From Leeuwenhoekiella marinoflava DSM 3653 (lineage in GTDB: Bacteria > Bacteroidota > Bacteroidia > Flavobacteriales > Flavobacteriaceae): a DNA stretch of 64,000 nt. The stretch covers positions 1-64,000 of the forward strand of contig NZ_FQUN01000004.1 in assembly GCF_900129005.1 (NCBI RefSeq), written 5' to 3'. Position numbers and translations under genes: made by a program. The notes below the pieces were generated by a model. It made no database searches. It was not told the origin of the DNA and saw only the letters and a program-made list of their open reading frames with translations. Of the stretch, positions 35,033 through 44,309 are shown piece after piece; the stretch's first letter is position 1; the number at the start of each line of letters is the position of its first letter.

Positions 35033-37480
35033 TTAAAACATTCCGCTGTCGTCTTTAACATTGTCTTCCCGGCTCTTGCGTTTTTTAGCACGGTACTTAC
35101 TATCCCCAAAACGGTAATTAAAGCCTACATAAACCGTATTGCTTTCCCAATTGAATTGGCCTTGTAAAGCATACGGATTCGTCGCAGTAAAACGGGCCTT
35201 CATTGTATTGAAGATGTCATTATAGTTCAAGCTGATTGTTCCTTTACCTTCAAAGATGGAGTAGCGAGCCCCTATGTTTGTCATAAACATCGACTTGTTT
35301 GAGAACTGAATACCTTTTTGTGGTCCTCTAAACATCGCAAACGCAGTAAATGTCAATTGCTTGGTTGCGGTAAAGTTGTTGATCATGCGCACATTGTAAA
35401 CCGTATTTTCAATTTCCTTGGTGCTTTGTGTAATATCTGCCGTAGTTGGGTTTTCAATATTAGGATCTAAAGATTCTGTGATACCCATTTGTGTTTGATT
35501 AAACAAATCAAAACTAGCATTAATACTCCACCATTCTAACGGCTTGTAATTGCTGCTTACTTCAAAACCATAGGCAGTCGTAGCGTCAAAATTGTCGTTG
35601 GTCAACACCATACGATCCAGGTTAAAACGATCTACAAAAACCGCCTGATTGATCAGATCGTCTATCATTCGGTAAAAAACGCCGGCTGTGAGACTTCCTT
35701 TTTCTAAAGTACGCGTGTAGTTTGCTTCAATAGAATTGGTGAATTGCGGCCTTAGATTTACATTACCATATTCAGTTACCAGAGGCGAACTCCATTCTCT
35801 AATAGGATTTACTTGTCCTACACCGGGACGGTCTATACGACGGCTATAACTTAGCTGATACTGGTTTTTTTCCGAAGGATTAAAAGTGACGTAGGCTGAA
35901 GGATACAACTCAAAATAATCGTTTGTAAATGCTCTTACGCTATTCGTATCTGCAGCAACATTTACCTGTTCTGCACGCACACCGGCTTGGTACGACCATT
36001 TTTCATAGCTTTTACCATAGGTCACATAAGCCGAATAAATATCTCTGCTGTAATCAAACTGTGTGTTAGGAGTAGGGATGAGGTTTCCACTGGAGTTGAA
36101 TGATTGCCCGGTACTGCTGTAACCAATATCCGTATTGAACAAAATCGCCTGAAGTCCCACTTCTAATTTTTCACTATCAGACAACGGATTTACATAATCC
36201 AGATTTAGAGTCGTTCGGTCTCTTTTAGTATTTACAAAATCTTCATAGTCAGAAAGCTGAGTCGCTCCTGTAAAATCAAAATACGTATCTTCATCGGCGT
36301 CAAAAGTGTTGTAGTCAGCTTCAAACTCGATGTTATGACCTTCTTTTTCAAAATCCAGTTTATAGTCAAAGTTATACTGTTGAGAATAATTGTCCATATC
36401 CGCTCCAAAATCCTGAAGCAAATTACGCGTAGTATCATCTGCATACACGATGTTGATGGTTCCGCCCGGTTCGCCTGCAAAGCTGTTTTGAGACGTAAAA
36501 ATAGAAATGGTGTTCTTATCATTTAAGTACACATCCAGTCCCACTTTTAATAAGTGTGAGTTTTGATCATTCAGCATATCAAAAAACTGCGTAGAGTCAT
36601 CGCCTTCGCGAAAGATGGTTCCGTAATTCGCACGCTCTGCAATCGTATTACTGTAGTTAGAATACAGGTTGAATTTCCCGTTGCGGTAGTTTAGGTTTAA
36701 ACCACTGTTGAATTGTGGGTTTTTCTCATAAGCCAGGCCAGCACTCACGTCTCCATTAAAGCCAATATTCACATTTTTGTGCAATACAATATTGATGATT
36801 CCGCTCATTCCATCAGGATTGTATTTGGCTGAAGGATTGGTGATCAATTCTATTTTTTTGATCGAATTAGAAGGCAATTGCTTTAATAATTGGTCTGGTG
36901 GAATGTTAGATAATTTACCATCCACCATCACTTGTACGTTGCTGTTTCCGCGCAGCGTAAGCGCTCCCGATTGCTGATCAAGGTTTACCGAAGGAATATT
37001 GTTCATAATATCTGCTGCAGAAGCCTCGGAAGTCGTAAGGTCTTTTCCTACATTAATCACCTTGCGGTCAATTTTTTGCTCAATTGTGGTGCGTTCTGCA
37101 ACAATATTCACTACATCAAGTTCTGCTGCTATCGGACTCAAATTGAGTTTACCCATATCGTGCTCCCGGTGCTCCCGGTCAATTTTTAAGTCGCGTTCAA
37201 AAGTTTCATAACCTATAAATTGAATTTTAAGCGTATAGATACCTTCCGGTATTTTTTTAATTTCAAAAATACCATTATCGTTGGTGATTCCACCGGTAAG
37301 TGTTTCTCCTCCAGATTTACTAATAATAATGGTAGCGTAGGGAATAGGCTGATTGAGGTCAGCATCTATGACGACACCAGTTACAGAACCGGTAACCACT
37401 TCTGTGGGTTTGGGCTGAGCAACTATCAGAGTTGTACATAGGAGGAAAAGGAGGCTGAGTAGCCCATGGTTAGATTTCAT
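35033..37480 (-). CDS. TonB-dependent receptor-like outer-membrane protein with carboxypeptidase-regulatory domain
   Basis: 815 residues. Signal peptide (to about 22), carboxypeptidase-regulatory-like domain (about 30-110, GVVIDADLNQPIPYATIII), plug (about 130-225, DRKVINVGKDLTTSEASA, ALTLRGNSNVQVMVDGKL, KIELITNPSAKYNPDG) and a long beta-barrel of the outer-membrane-beta-barrel-family type, ending in a charged tail KRKSREDNVKDDSGMF. This class is distinct from SusC and from siderophore receptors and its substrate is unknown. It has no SusD-like partner. The preceding gap 37481-37883 holds a minus-strand terminator and the promoter of the next gene, no gene. Confidence 0.9.
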   Translation of the reverse strand: MKSNHGLLSLLFLLCTTLIVAQPKPTEVVTGSVTGVVIDADLNQPIPYATIIISKSGGETLTGGITNDNGIFEIKKIPEGIYTLKIQFIGYETFERDLKIDREHREHDMGKLNLSPIAAELDVVNIVAERTTIEQKIDRKVINVGKDLTTSEASAADIMNNIPSVNLDQQSGALTLRGNSNVQVMVDGKLSNIPPDQLLKQLPSNSIKKIELITNPSAKYNPDGMSGIINIVLHKNVNIGFNGDVSAGLAYEKNPQFNSGLNLNYRNGKFNLYSNYSNTIAERANYGTIFREGDDSTQFFDMLNDQNSHLLKVGLDVYLNDKNTISIFTSQNSFAGEPGGTINIVYADDTTRNLLQDFGADMDNYSQQYNFDYKLDFEKEGHNIEFEADYNTFDADEDTYFDFTGATQLSDYEDFVNTKRDRTTLNLDYVNPLSDSEKLEVGLQAILFNTDIGYSSTGQSFNSSGNLIPTPNTQFDYSRDIYSAYVTYGKSYEKWSYQAGVRAEQVNVAADTNSVRAFTNDYFELYPSAYVTFNPSEKNQYQLSYSRRIDRPGVGQVNPIREWSSPLVTEYGNVNLRPQFTNSIEANYTRTLEKGSLTAGVFYRMIDDLINQAVFVDRFNLDRMVLTNDNFDATTAYGFEVSSNYKPLEWWSINASFDLFNQTQMGITESLDPNIENPTTADITQSTKEIENTVYNVRMINNFTATKQLTFTAFAMFRGPQKGIQFSNKSMFMTNIGARYSIFEGKGTISLNYNDIFNTMKARFTATNPYALQGQFNWESNTVYVGFNYRFGDSKYRAKKRKSREDNVKDDSGMF

Positions 37481-37716
37481 AACTGTTCGATTTTGATTGA
37501 TGATTTAACATAATACTTTGTAAAGCATACTAGCTTAAACAATGTATCCCGTGATTAGCGGTTTATTAAGAGACGAACATGTTTTAAATCTGTTACAGTA
37601 AAAGTTATATTTATTTGATAATTGAAATTTTATACATGCTAATATCTTGAATTTAAAGGGTTTGTTGAGGGTGCGAAATTTAAGATTGCGTGTAAAGGTA
37701 CTCGGTTATAAAAAAA

Positions 37717-37748
37717 GAAAACCCGGGACCGCTAAATCTCGGGTTTTC
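37717..37748 (-). terminator. Terminator on the minus strand upstream of the receptor gene
   Basis: gaaaacccg.ga / .ctcgggttttc stem; on the minus strand it is followed by a T-rich tail. The only minus-strand transcript arriving from the right is that of the sodium:solute symporter, which would have to read through the CoA-binding gene antisense to reach it. Confidence 0.7.
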
Positions 37749-37848
37749 AAGCTTGAACGTTAGAAATTAACACTAACCATCAAAACTAATTTTAAACGAT
37801 TCAAACTTGGAAGTCGACTTCTATTACATAGACTTTTAAAAAAAGATA

Positions 37849-37879
37849 TTGTTACACCTGCTGTAATCATTTAACTTTG
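37849..37879 (+). promoter_or_regulatory. Candidate promoter of the CoA-binding gene, near-leaderless
   Basis: TTG (37849-37851), 20 bases, then TAACTTTG (37872-37879), an exact TAnnTTTG. The ATG at 37884 lies four bases further on, so transcription would begin at about the start codon itself. Confidence 0.5.
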
Positions 37880-37883
37880 ATTT

Positions 37884-38249
37884 ATGAAAGCAAAGAAAAC
37901 GTTGGTGTTGGGTGCATCTTTAAAACCTATTCGTTATTCCTATATGGCGATTAATCGTTTGGTGCAAAAGGAACAGCCTGTAGTTGCAATAGGTTTGCGA
38001 GAGGGTACAGTTGCGGGAGTAGCTATACAAACCGGAAAACCTGATATTGAAGATCTAGATACGGTAACATTGTATCTCAATGCGCAGCGCCAAGAAGAAT
38101 ATTACGAGTATCTGTTAGGGCTAAAGCCCAGACGGGTGATTTTTAATCCCGGTACCGAAAATCCGGAGTTCTATAAAATTTTGGATACGGCAGGAATTGC
38201 AGTAGAGTCTGCCTGTACTTTAGTGCTTTTGAGTACGAATAGCTACTAA
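37884..38249 (+). CDS. CoA-binding domain protein (YccU-like)
   Basis: 121 residues, a single Rossmann-like CoA-binding domain. VLGASLKPIRYSYMAINRLVQKE contains the family's G-[AV]-S-x-[KN]-P-x-[RK]-[YF]-S start motif, and GLKPRRVIFNPGTENPEFYKILDTAGIAVESACTLVLL gives the family's closing region with its N-P-G-[TA]-E and the terminal V-x-x-x-C-T-x-V-x-L. The role of these small proteins is unknown. Its last 30 bases overlap the end of the convergent symporter gene. Confidence 0.9.
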   Translation: MKAKKTLVLGASLKPIRYSYMAINRLVQKEQPVVAIGLREGTVAGVAIQTGKPDIEDLDTVTLYLNAQRQEEYYEYLLGLKPRRVIFNPGTENPEFYKILDTAGIAVESACTLVLLSTNSY

Positions 38250-39665
38250 TCCAAAAAAGGTTAGCAATCCGTTGAGGATTAAAATAAAGAAACCAAATTC
38301 AAAATTGAGATACTGCATACTCAGGTCGCTGATGATATAGCCTAAAATAGGAGATGCAACAGCCGCCAGCGGAACCCATTTGTCTTTTACATTCCATTTT
38401 GTAAAAAGACCGAAAGCATAAAGTCCCAGCAACGGACCGTAAGTGTAGCCGGCAAAAACAAAGAGGCGGGCGATCACGCTTTCATCTGCAATCAAATATT
38501 TAAAACCAATAATCACGAGCACTAAAATTACTGAAGCTGCGATATGTATCTTTTTTCTGATGGCTATTTGCTTCGCTTTATCGTATTTCTTTTCAATTCC
38601 TAAAATATCTATACTGAAGGATGTTGTAAGCGAAGTAAGCGCACTGTCTGCACTAGAATACGCAGCGGCAATAAGCCCTAGAATGAAGCAAATTGCAATT
38701 CCAGAACCAAGTCCGCTTTTTGTTGCGATAAACGGGAAAAGATCATCTTTAGAAGCATCAATACCGTTTTTCTGAGCGTAAACGGAAAGCAAAACACCTA
38801 ACGCCAGAAATACAAAGTTTACAACCGTAAGCACGAGTGTAAACCAGAACATATTTTTTTGAGCATCTTTAAGGCTTCGGCAGGTGAGGTTTTTTTGCAT
38901 CATATCCTGATCGAGACCGGTCATCACAATTGCGATAAATGCTCCACTGATAAACTGTTTGAAAAAGAAATCCTGACTTTTCCAGTCGTCAAAAAAGAAC
39001 ATTTGACTCCTATCACTTTCAGCAATAAAATTAAAAATAGAGCCCGCATTCAGTCCTAAATCTGCAGAGACAAAATAAATGGCAACTCCCAGTGCTGTAA
39101 GCATAAACAAGGTTTGCAAGGTGTCTGTCCATACAATGGTTTTAATTCCGCTTTTAAAGGTGTACAACCAGATGAGCAAAATAGTGATGGTTACCGTAAC
39201 CCAAAACGGAACACCCATACTGTCAAAAACCAACAGCTGTAGTACATTAGCAACAAGATATAATCTAAAACTGGCACCAACCACGCGGCTTAATAAAAAG
39301 AAGGAAGCTCCTGTTTTATAGGATGCAGTACCCAAACGCTCTTCTAAATACGTATAGATTGAGGTTAGGTTGAGTCGGTAATACAGCGGAAGTAATACTA
39401 AACTGATTACAGCATAACCCACCGTATATCCTAGCACGACCTGAAAATAACTAAACTGTGAAGCTTCTACCCAACCGGGTACCGAAATAAACGTAACCCC
39501 GGAAAGTGAAGCGCCAATCATTCCAAAAGCAACTAAATACCATGGAGATTGTTTACTGGCTTTGAAAAAGTCTTCGTTAGACCCGCCTTTACCGGTAAAA
39601 TAAGAAACTAGCATTAAAGTTATAAAGTAGCCTGCAATGAGTAGTAGTATGGTTGTGGGCTGCAT
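38220..39665 (-). CDS. Sodium:solute symporter family transporter
   Basis: 481 residues with about 13 hydrophobic helices from residue 6 to the C-terminus. GMIGASLSGVTFISVPGW (TM2 with the sodium-site S/T residues), GLDQDMMQKNLTCRS and AAYSSADSALTSLTTSFSIDI (the SSS signature in TM8-9) identify the family. The solute is probably a sugar, myo-inositol or an organic acid but cannot be read. It overlaps the convergent CoA-binding gene by 30 bases at its C-terminus; no internal terminator lies in the overlap. Confidence 0.93.
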   Translation of the reverse strand: MQPTTILLLIAGYFITLMLVSYFTGKGGSNEDFFKASKQSPWYLVAFGMIGASLSGVTFISVPGWVEASQFSYFQVVLGYTVGYAVISLVLLPLYYRLNLTSIYTYLEERLGTASYKTGASFFLLSRVVGASFRLYLVANVLQLLVFDSMGVPFWVTVTITILLIWLYTFKSGIKTIVWTDTLQTLFMLTALGVAIYFVSADLGLNAGSIFNFIAESDRSQMFFFDDWKSQDFFFKQFISGAFIAIVMTGLDQDMMQKNLTCRSLKDAQKNMFWFTLVLTVVNFVFLALGVLLSVYAQKNGIDASKDDLFPFIATKSGLGSGIAICFILGLIAAAYSSADSALTSLTTSFSIDILGIEKKYDKAKQIAIRKKIHIAASVILVLVIIGFKYLIADESVIARLFVFAGYTYGPLLGLYAFGLFTKWNVKDKWVPLAAVASPILGYIISDLSMQYLNFEFGFFILILNGLLTFFGLVAIRTQKH

Positions 39666-39945
39666 AAAATGTCAGAAAATAGGGTTTGTAAACTGGGGGC
39701 GAAGATAAGATATAAAACTTCATCTTACTTATGATAGAGCGGTTACAGCTAAGCTATAAAGACAAACTTCAAAGTAGGATTGTTCTATTCGCATTAAAAT
39801 CTTGATTATCGAGTGAATTCTATAAACTAAACTTACCTTTGCCGTCCCATTTCAGATTGGTGTTTTTTCATCGGAAATGAGAACAATAATAATAAATAAA
39901 GTCTTCGCTGGTTTAGCGAATTATTTAAATAATAACACCTTAACT

Positions 39946-40176
39946 ATGGAACTTCCTAAGTTTATACTGGGCGATAATACTGATTATCCCGAATCTATTT
40001 TTGTGATACATACCGATTTTCCACGATTTATAATCGATTTGAAAACCGATGATGTAGAGTGGTTTGAAGATTTTGATAAAAATGATGAGGACGAACTCGC
40101 AACAGAAGCAGAAGGTTTAATTCAGGCAGCAACAGATTTTTACGACAGAGAAGTTGCACGTTACGAAGAAGAGTAG
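39946..40176 (+). CDS. Small acidic conserved-looking protein (76 aa)
   Basis: The frame is open from 39877 but ATG 39946 (MELPKFILGDNTDYPESIFVIHT) is the likely start, as the upstream residues are not protein-like. 76 residues, acidic, no signal peptide; mixed strand-helix content (DYPESIFVIHTDFPRFIIDL) and an acidic helical C-terminus. Family not identified, though I believe it is widespread in flavobacteria. The stop TAG abuts the PAP2 gene's ATG directly, so the two are co-transcribed. Confidence 0.75.
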   Translation: MELPKFILGDNTDYPESIFVIHTDFPRFIIDLKTDDVEWFEDFDKNDEDELATEAEGLIQAATDFYDREVARYEEE

Positions 40177-40749
40177 ATGAAGGAGTTGAAGCAACTGGAC
40201 TATGAGCTGTTTCTCTACCTCAATAATTTGGGGACAGAGACTTGGGATCCGTTTTGGCTTTTCCTTACAGATAAATGGTCGAGTATTCCACTTTATGTGG
40301 TTTTATTGTTCTTGATTTTTAAACGCTTTGGACTAAAAGGAACCCTTCTCACTTTAGTAACAGTCGCTTTACTGATCACCGCTACAGACCAACTTGCCAA
40401 TGTATTCAAACACGGTTTTGAGCGTTTGCGTCCGTGTCGTCAAGAAGGTATTATGGAGCAAGCTCGCTTTATAGCCGTGCGCTGCGGAAGCTTTGGTTAT
40501 TTTTCAGCACATGCTGCCAGCTCAATGGCTTTAGCTGTTTTTGTAGGTTTATTGCTCCGATCAAAATTTAAATGGCTATTTCCACTTTTAATGTTTTGGG
40601 CAATTTTAGTAGGATACAGTCGTATTTATGTGGGTGTGCATTATCCCGGAGATGTGTTGACAGGGATGTTGATCGGTGCGCTCATTGGTTTGCTGATGCA
40701 ATTTTTGCATCGTTTTGGCTACGCCAAATTTTTTAAAGAAACGTATTAG
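40177..40749 (+). CDS. PAP2 family membrane phosphatase
   Basis: Phosphatidic-acid-phosphatase type 2 / undecaprenyl-diphosphate phosphatase superfamily. 190 residues, about five membrane helices. The three motifs are KHGFERLRP (K-x6-R-P), SAHAASSMA (in place of P-S-G-H) and [12 protein letters not shown] (S-R-x5-H-x3-D). The ATG directly follows the stop of the acidic 76-residue gene and the next gene begins one base after its stop, so this is the middle of an operon with an epimerase. A role in lipid-linked sugar recycling is an inference from that neighbour. Confidence 0.93.
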   Translation: MKELKQLDYELFLYLNNLGTETWDPFWLFLTDKWSSIPLYVVLLFLIFKRFGLKGTLLTLVTVALLITATDQLANVFKHGFERLRPCRQEGIMEQARFIAVRCGSFGYFSAHAASSMALAVFVGLLLRSKFKWLFPLLMFWAILVGYSRIYVGVHYPGDVLTGMLIGALIGLLMQFLHRFGYAKFFKETY

Positions 40750-40750
40750 T

Positions 40751-41695
40751 ATGAAAGCATTAGTAACCGGTGCTGCCGGTTTTATAGGTTCGCATTGTGC
40801 CGAACGTTTGAAGAAAATGGATTTTGAAGTAGTAGGAATCGACAATTTCTCACCGTATTATAGTCCGGATTTAAAAGACCGAAACGCAAAAGATCTTAAG
40901 GAAGCAGGAATACCAATTGTTATGATTGATCTGCGGGAGCCTAAAGATTTTAAAAAGCTGGATACTGATTTTGATTATATTTTTCATTTTGCGGCACAAC
41001 CCGGCATTGCAGCGACTTCAAGTTTTGAAGACTACCTGATGAATAACTTGGTAGCGACTAAAAACCTCATTGATTTTGCATTGAAATGTGAAGGGTTAAA
41101 ACTTTTTACTAATATTTCTACATCTTCAATTTATGGTTTACGTGCTACCTTAACCGAAGATGCAGCGCCAGAGCCGGCTTCTTTTTATGGAGTAACTAAA
41201 CTTGCAGCTGAGCAAATCGTGTTGTCTAAAACGCGGGAGCAAAAGATGAAAACCTGTTCGTTGCGTTTATTTTCAGTTTACGGTCCACGGGAGCGTCCTG
41301 AAAAGCTGTATACTAAATTGATAGGTTGTGGTTTCTTCCATCAAGAATTTCCATTATTTGAAGGAAGCGAAGAGCACGTGCGCAGTTTTACCTTTGTAGA
41401 TGATATTATAGACGGTGTGGTGAGTGTGATAGGTAAAGAAGACACGATTGACGGTGAAGTGATCAATTTGGGAACAGAACAAGAACATACCACCGGAGAA
41501 GGTTTTGCAATTGTAGAAGAACTGCTGGATACGAAGATCCGTAAAGAGATTGTGCCTAAACGTGGGGGAGACCAGATGTTTACCAAAGCCAATATCGAAA
41601 AAGCCCGTCGTTTGTTAAATTACAATCCGTCTACTACGTTGAAAGAAGGTTTAGAAAAGCAAATAGCTTGGTACCGTAAAGAATTTGTAGACTAG
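40751..41695 (+). CDS. NAD-dependent nucleotide-sugar epimerase/dehydratase
   Basis: Extended SDR, likely UDP-glucuronate/UDP-glucose epimerase-like. ATG 40751 (MKALVTGAAGFIGSH) is preferred over the open frame from 40715. 314 residues: GAAGFIGSH cofactor loop (7-15), HFAAQPGI, serine in STSSIYGLRA and YGVTK catalytic Tyr/Lys (about 146-150), then RLFSVYGPRERPEKL and RSFTFVDDI typical of the UDP-glucuronate 4-epimerase branch. It begins one base after PAP2, in an operon that probably supplies cell-surface sugars. Confidence 0.93.
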   Translation: MKALVTGAAGFIGSHCAERLKKMDFEVVGIDNFSPYYSPDLKDRNAKDLKEAGIPIVMIDLREPKDFKKLDTDFDYIFHFAAQPGIAATSSFEDYLMNNLVATKNLIDFALKCEGLKLFTNISTSSIYGLRATLTEDAAPEPASFYGVTKLAAEQIVLSKTREQKMKTCSLRLFSVYGPRERPEKLYTKLIGCGFFHQEFPLFEGSEEHVRSFTFVDDIIDGVVSVIGKEDTIDGEVINLGTEQEHTTGEGFAIVEELLDTKIRKEIVPKRGGDQMFTKANIEKARRLLNYNPSTTLKEGLEKQIAWYRKEFVD

Positions 41696-41724
41696 GATTT
41701 GTGTAAATACTGAAATAGAAGGCT

Positions 41725-41994
41725 ATGAAATTGAGAGAGGAGGATAAAAAGTTTGTAAACAAGTGGCAGGAAAAACGCGAAAGTAAGTTGCAGTTTTTTT
41801 TAGGTATTATTCTTCAGGTTACACTTGGTGCGATAACTTATAAGTTAGTAGTGAGCTTTATTTCTACAGGAATGTTTGATAAGACTGATTTTATAAGTTA
41901 CGGAATATTCGGTTTTATATTAGGTGTTGTTGTAGCATTTGTGAAATACCGAATGAATGAAAAGCGTTTTAAAAAGTTGAAGACCGGAAAGTAA
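41725..41994 (+). CDS. Hypothetical two-span membrane protein (89 aa)
   Basis: Charged N-terminus (MKLREEDKKFVNKWQEKRESK), then two hydrophobic helices (about 23-45 and 55-75) and a basic tail. No family recognised. It follows the epimerase by 29 bases on the same strand and could be the fourth gene of that operon. It faces meaB tail to tail across five bases. Confidence 0.65.
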   Translation: MKLREEDKKFVNKWQEKRESKLQFFLGIILQVTLGAITYKLVVSFISTGMFDKTDFISYGIFGFILGVVVAFVKYRMNEKRFKKLKTGK

Positions 41995-41999
41995 TAATT

Positions 42000-43040
42000 T
42001 CACTTAGCTTTTTTCAACAACTCCTGCGCTGCCTGAAAAGCTGTAATTTTCCCAGCATTCAAATCATTTAGAAGTTTCGGTAATTGATCTTGAACTTTAA
42101 TATTTCTATAAAAATCATCTTTTAATGCATTCTCAACACTGGTCTGTAGCCAGTATTTATTTTGGCTTTTCCGGTTTTCTTTAAAGAACTGATTGCTTTT
42201 AACAGTGTTGAGGTAATTTTCAATAAGTTCCCAGATATTTTTAATGCCTTGATTTTCGAGGGCGCTACACAAAGCAACCTGTGGTTGCCAATTGCTTGCC
42301 TTTGGTGGAAAAAGATGTAATGCTTTAGCAAATGCGTTTTGGGCTTTTTTTGCAGCTGGTACGTTTTCTCCATCTGCTTTATTGATTATAAGTGCATCTG
42401 CCATTTCTACGATACCGCGTTTGATACCCTGCAATTCGTCACCTGCACCGGCAAGTTTCAGTAGTAAAAAGAAGTCAGTCATATTATGAACTGCCGTTTC
42501 GCTTTGACCTACACCTACGGTTTCTATAAAAATCACATCATAACCGGCCGCTTCACAAAGGATAATTGCTTCCCGGGTTTTTCGGGCTACACCGCCTAAA
42601 GAGTTTCCGGCTGCAGAAGGTCTTATAAAAGCGTTAGTATTGGTGGTGAGTTGTTCCATTCGGGTTTTATCACCTAGAATGCTTCCGTGAGAGATTGAAC
42701 TGCTGGGATCTATCGCCAAGACTGCCAGTTTTTTTCCGTTGTTGATGCAATGCGTGCCCAAAGCTTCTATAAAAGTACTTTTACCCACACCGGGAACACC
42801 TGTAATTCCTATTCGTACCGAATTGCCGGAAAGCGGTAAACACCCCTTTAAAATCTCTTGTGCAACTACCTGATGTTTTACTGCGGTACTTTCAATAAGT
42901 GTGATCGCCTGACTTAAAGCTGTGGTGTTTCCGTTGGCTATTTTTTGGATAAGATCTTTAGCCTGAAATGCTTTTTTGCGTTTGGTTATTATTTTTTCCG
43001 CGGAAGCGGAATGTATATGTCCAGTTTTTTTAGGTTTCAA
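42000..43040 (-). CDS. meaB: MeaB, methylmalonyl-CoA mutase-associated GTPase chaperone
   Basis: 346 residues. Protects and reloads the B12-dependent methylmalonyl-CoA mutase. P-loop GVPGVGKST at residues 81-89, LAIDPSSSISHGSILGDKTRM, the family motifs RPSAAGNSLGGVA and VIFIETVGVGQSE, and NKADGEN for guanine specificity are all in order. The mutase genes are not in this window. It is a single gene. Confidence 0.96.
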   Translation of the reverse strand: MKPKKTGHIHSASAEKIITKRKKAFQAKDLIQKIANGNTTALSQAITLIESTAVKHQVVAQEILKGCLPLSGNSVRIGITGVPGVGKSTFIEALGTHCINNGKKLAVLAIDPSSSISHGSILGDKTRMEQLTTNTNAFIRPSAAGNSLGGVARKTREAIILCEAAGYDVIFIETVGVGQSETAVHNMTDFFLLLKLAGAGDELQGIKRGIVEMADALIINKADGENVPAAKKAQNAFAKALHLFPPKASNWQPQVALCSALENQGIKNIWELIENYLNTVKSNQFFKENRKSQNKYWLQTSVENALKDDFYRNIKVQDQLPKLLNDLNAGKITAFQAAQELLKKAK

Positions 43041-43248
43041 GCTTGGTGTGTTTTAAGCAGTATAAAGGTAGCAGAAATCGAAAGTATAAAAAACGAAATT
43101 TAAAATATAGAATTAGATCTATATAGGAACTCTGGTAAACTAAAGTATAGAGTAAAACTGATTTTTGGGAAATCTTTAAGAATATCGCGTTGATTCCTCA
43201 AAGCAGTATTGGTATATTCAACTATTAATCCATGAAAAAATTCTAGAT

Positions 43249-43674
43249 ATGAAAGCTTTATATAAAGCGAAGGCTACCGCAACCGGTGGTCGCGACAGCA
43301 GTGTTTCATCAGACGACGGAACTTTAGACTTTAATTTATCTGTGCCTAAAGGACTTGGCGGAGCAGGAGGAGCAGGTACTAACCCGGAACAGCTTTTTGC
43401 AGCTGGATATTCAGCTTGTTTTGGTAGTGCATTAGCACACGTAGCTCGCGAGAAAAAAGTAGATCTTGGTGATTATACTGTGACTGCAACCGTAAAAATT
43501 GGTAAGAACGAAGAAGAAATGTTTCAATTGGCTGTTGTGCTAGATTGTTACCTGCCTACGTTAGATGTAGAAGAAGGCGAGGAGCTTGTAAACGAAGCTC
43601 ACGAAGTTTGCCCGTATTCTCGTGCTACGATGGACAATATAGATGTTACTTTAAACCTGCTTTTAGACGAGTAG
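43249..43674 (+). CDS. Ohr/OsmC family organic hydroperoxide reductase
   Basis: 141 residues. The catalytic pair Cys57 (GYSACFGSAL) and Cys121 (EVCPYSRAT) with the Arg15 and Gln48-type surroundings is that of Ohr. It reduces organic peroxides using lipoyl or other thiols. KALYKAKATATGGR and the final DNIDVTLNL are the typical ends. A third Cys100 is present. No OhrR-like regulator lies next to it. Terminator follows immediately. Confidence 0.94.
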   Translation: MKALYKAKATATGGRDSSVSSDDGTLDFNLSVPKGLGGAGGAGTNPEQLFAAGYSACFGSALAHVAREKKVDLGDYTVTATVKIGKNEEEMFQLAVVLDCYLPTLDVEEGEELVNEAHEVCPYSRATMDNIDVTLNLLLDE

Positions 43675-43700
43675 TTTGGTACATTCTTAAAATGAAAAGT

Positions 43701-43734
43701 GGCTGTCTAAAAAGTATTTAGGCGGCCTTTTTTT
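43701..43734 (+). terminator. Intrinsic terminator after the Ohr-type gene
   Basis: ggctgtctaaa / tttaggcggcc 11 bp stem (two wobbles), then ttttttt. Confidence 0.85.
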
Positions 43735-43811
43735 ATAGATAAAAATTCTTTTTAGAAGAGGTGCTTTTTTTGTGAATATTCTTACTGATAAAAAAGCAAG
43801 GAGAGCTTTTG

Positions 43812-44172
43812 CTATGCTATACTGAACTTGTTTAAATTGTGCGCCATAGCTATTAAGCCTATTTCAGGAAATACTTTATCCATTCCTGAGCATAAAACAC
43901 CTGAAGCCCATATTGTGCTTGATATTTTCAAAGATTGCTTCTACATCCCGGCATCTTCTTTTACGAGGTATGCTATTCCCTGTTCACTTGAGAGTAGGTT
44001 CCTGGCCTTTTTTTGAGACGAATCAGGTTGTGATTGCGCTCGATAATCTTGTTTTCTTAGGCTTTATAGCAGTGGTTTGGGCTAAGGTATAATTGGTGAT
44101 AAACTGATTATTGGTAGAGGTTTGAAGGTTATATCCGGGTTTTAACTGCCCATTTTGCATATAATCCTCTCT
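43812..44172 (-). pseudogene. Relic of an IS1182-family transposase (C-terminal part)
   Basis: Leftward reading yields [20 protein letters not shown], then [51 protein letters not shown] and finally GLIAMAHNLNKFSIA-stop, spread over at least three frames with internal stops. N-G-Q-x-K-P-G-Y-N-x-Q, R-R-x-x-x-D-V-E-x-x-F-x-N-I-K-H-N and the final A-[LM]-A-H-N are C-terminal marks of IS1182-type DDE transposases. The N-terminal half and terminal inverted repeats are not seen. The rest of 43675-44309 holds the Ohr terminator and no gene. Confidence 0.85.
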
Positions 44173-44309
44173 CATTCGATTCTATTTTCAGTTTAAATTC
44201 AAATAACCAGCCAGTAATAGTTTATCTAAAATATTTAATTACAATTTTGCAACGCAGACGAAATCAGTTCGTCTTTATAAAAGGAATTAGCAACTAACCA
44301 TATACCATT

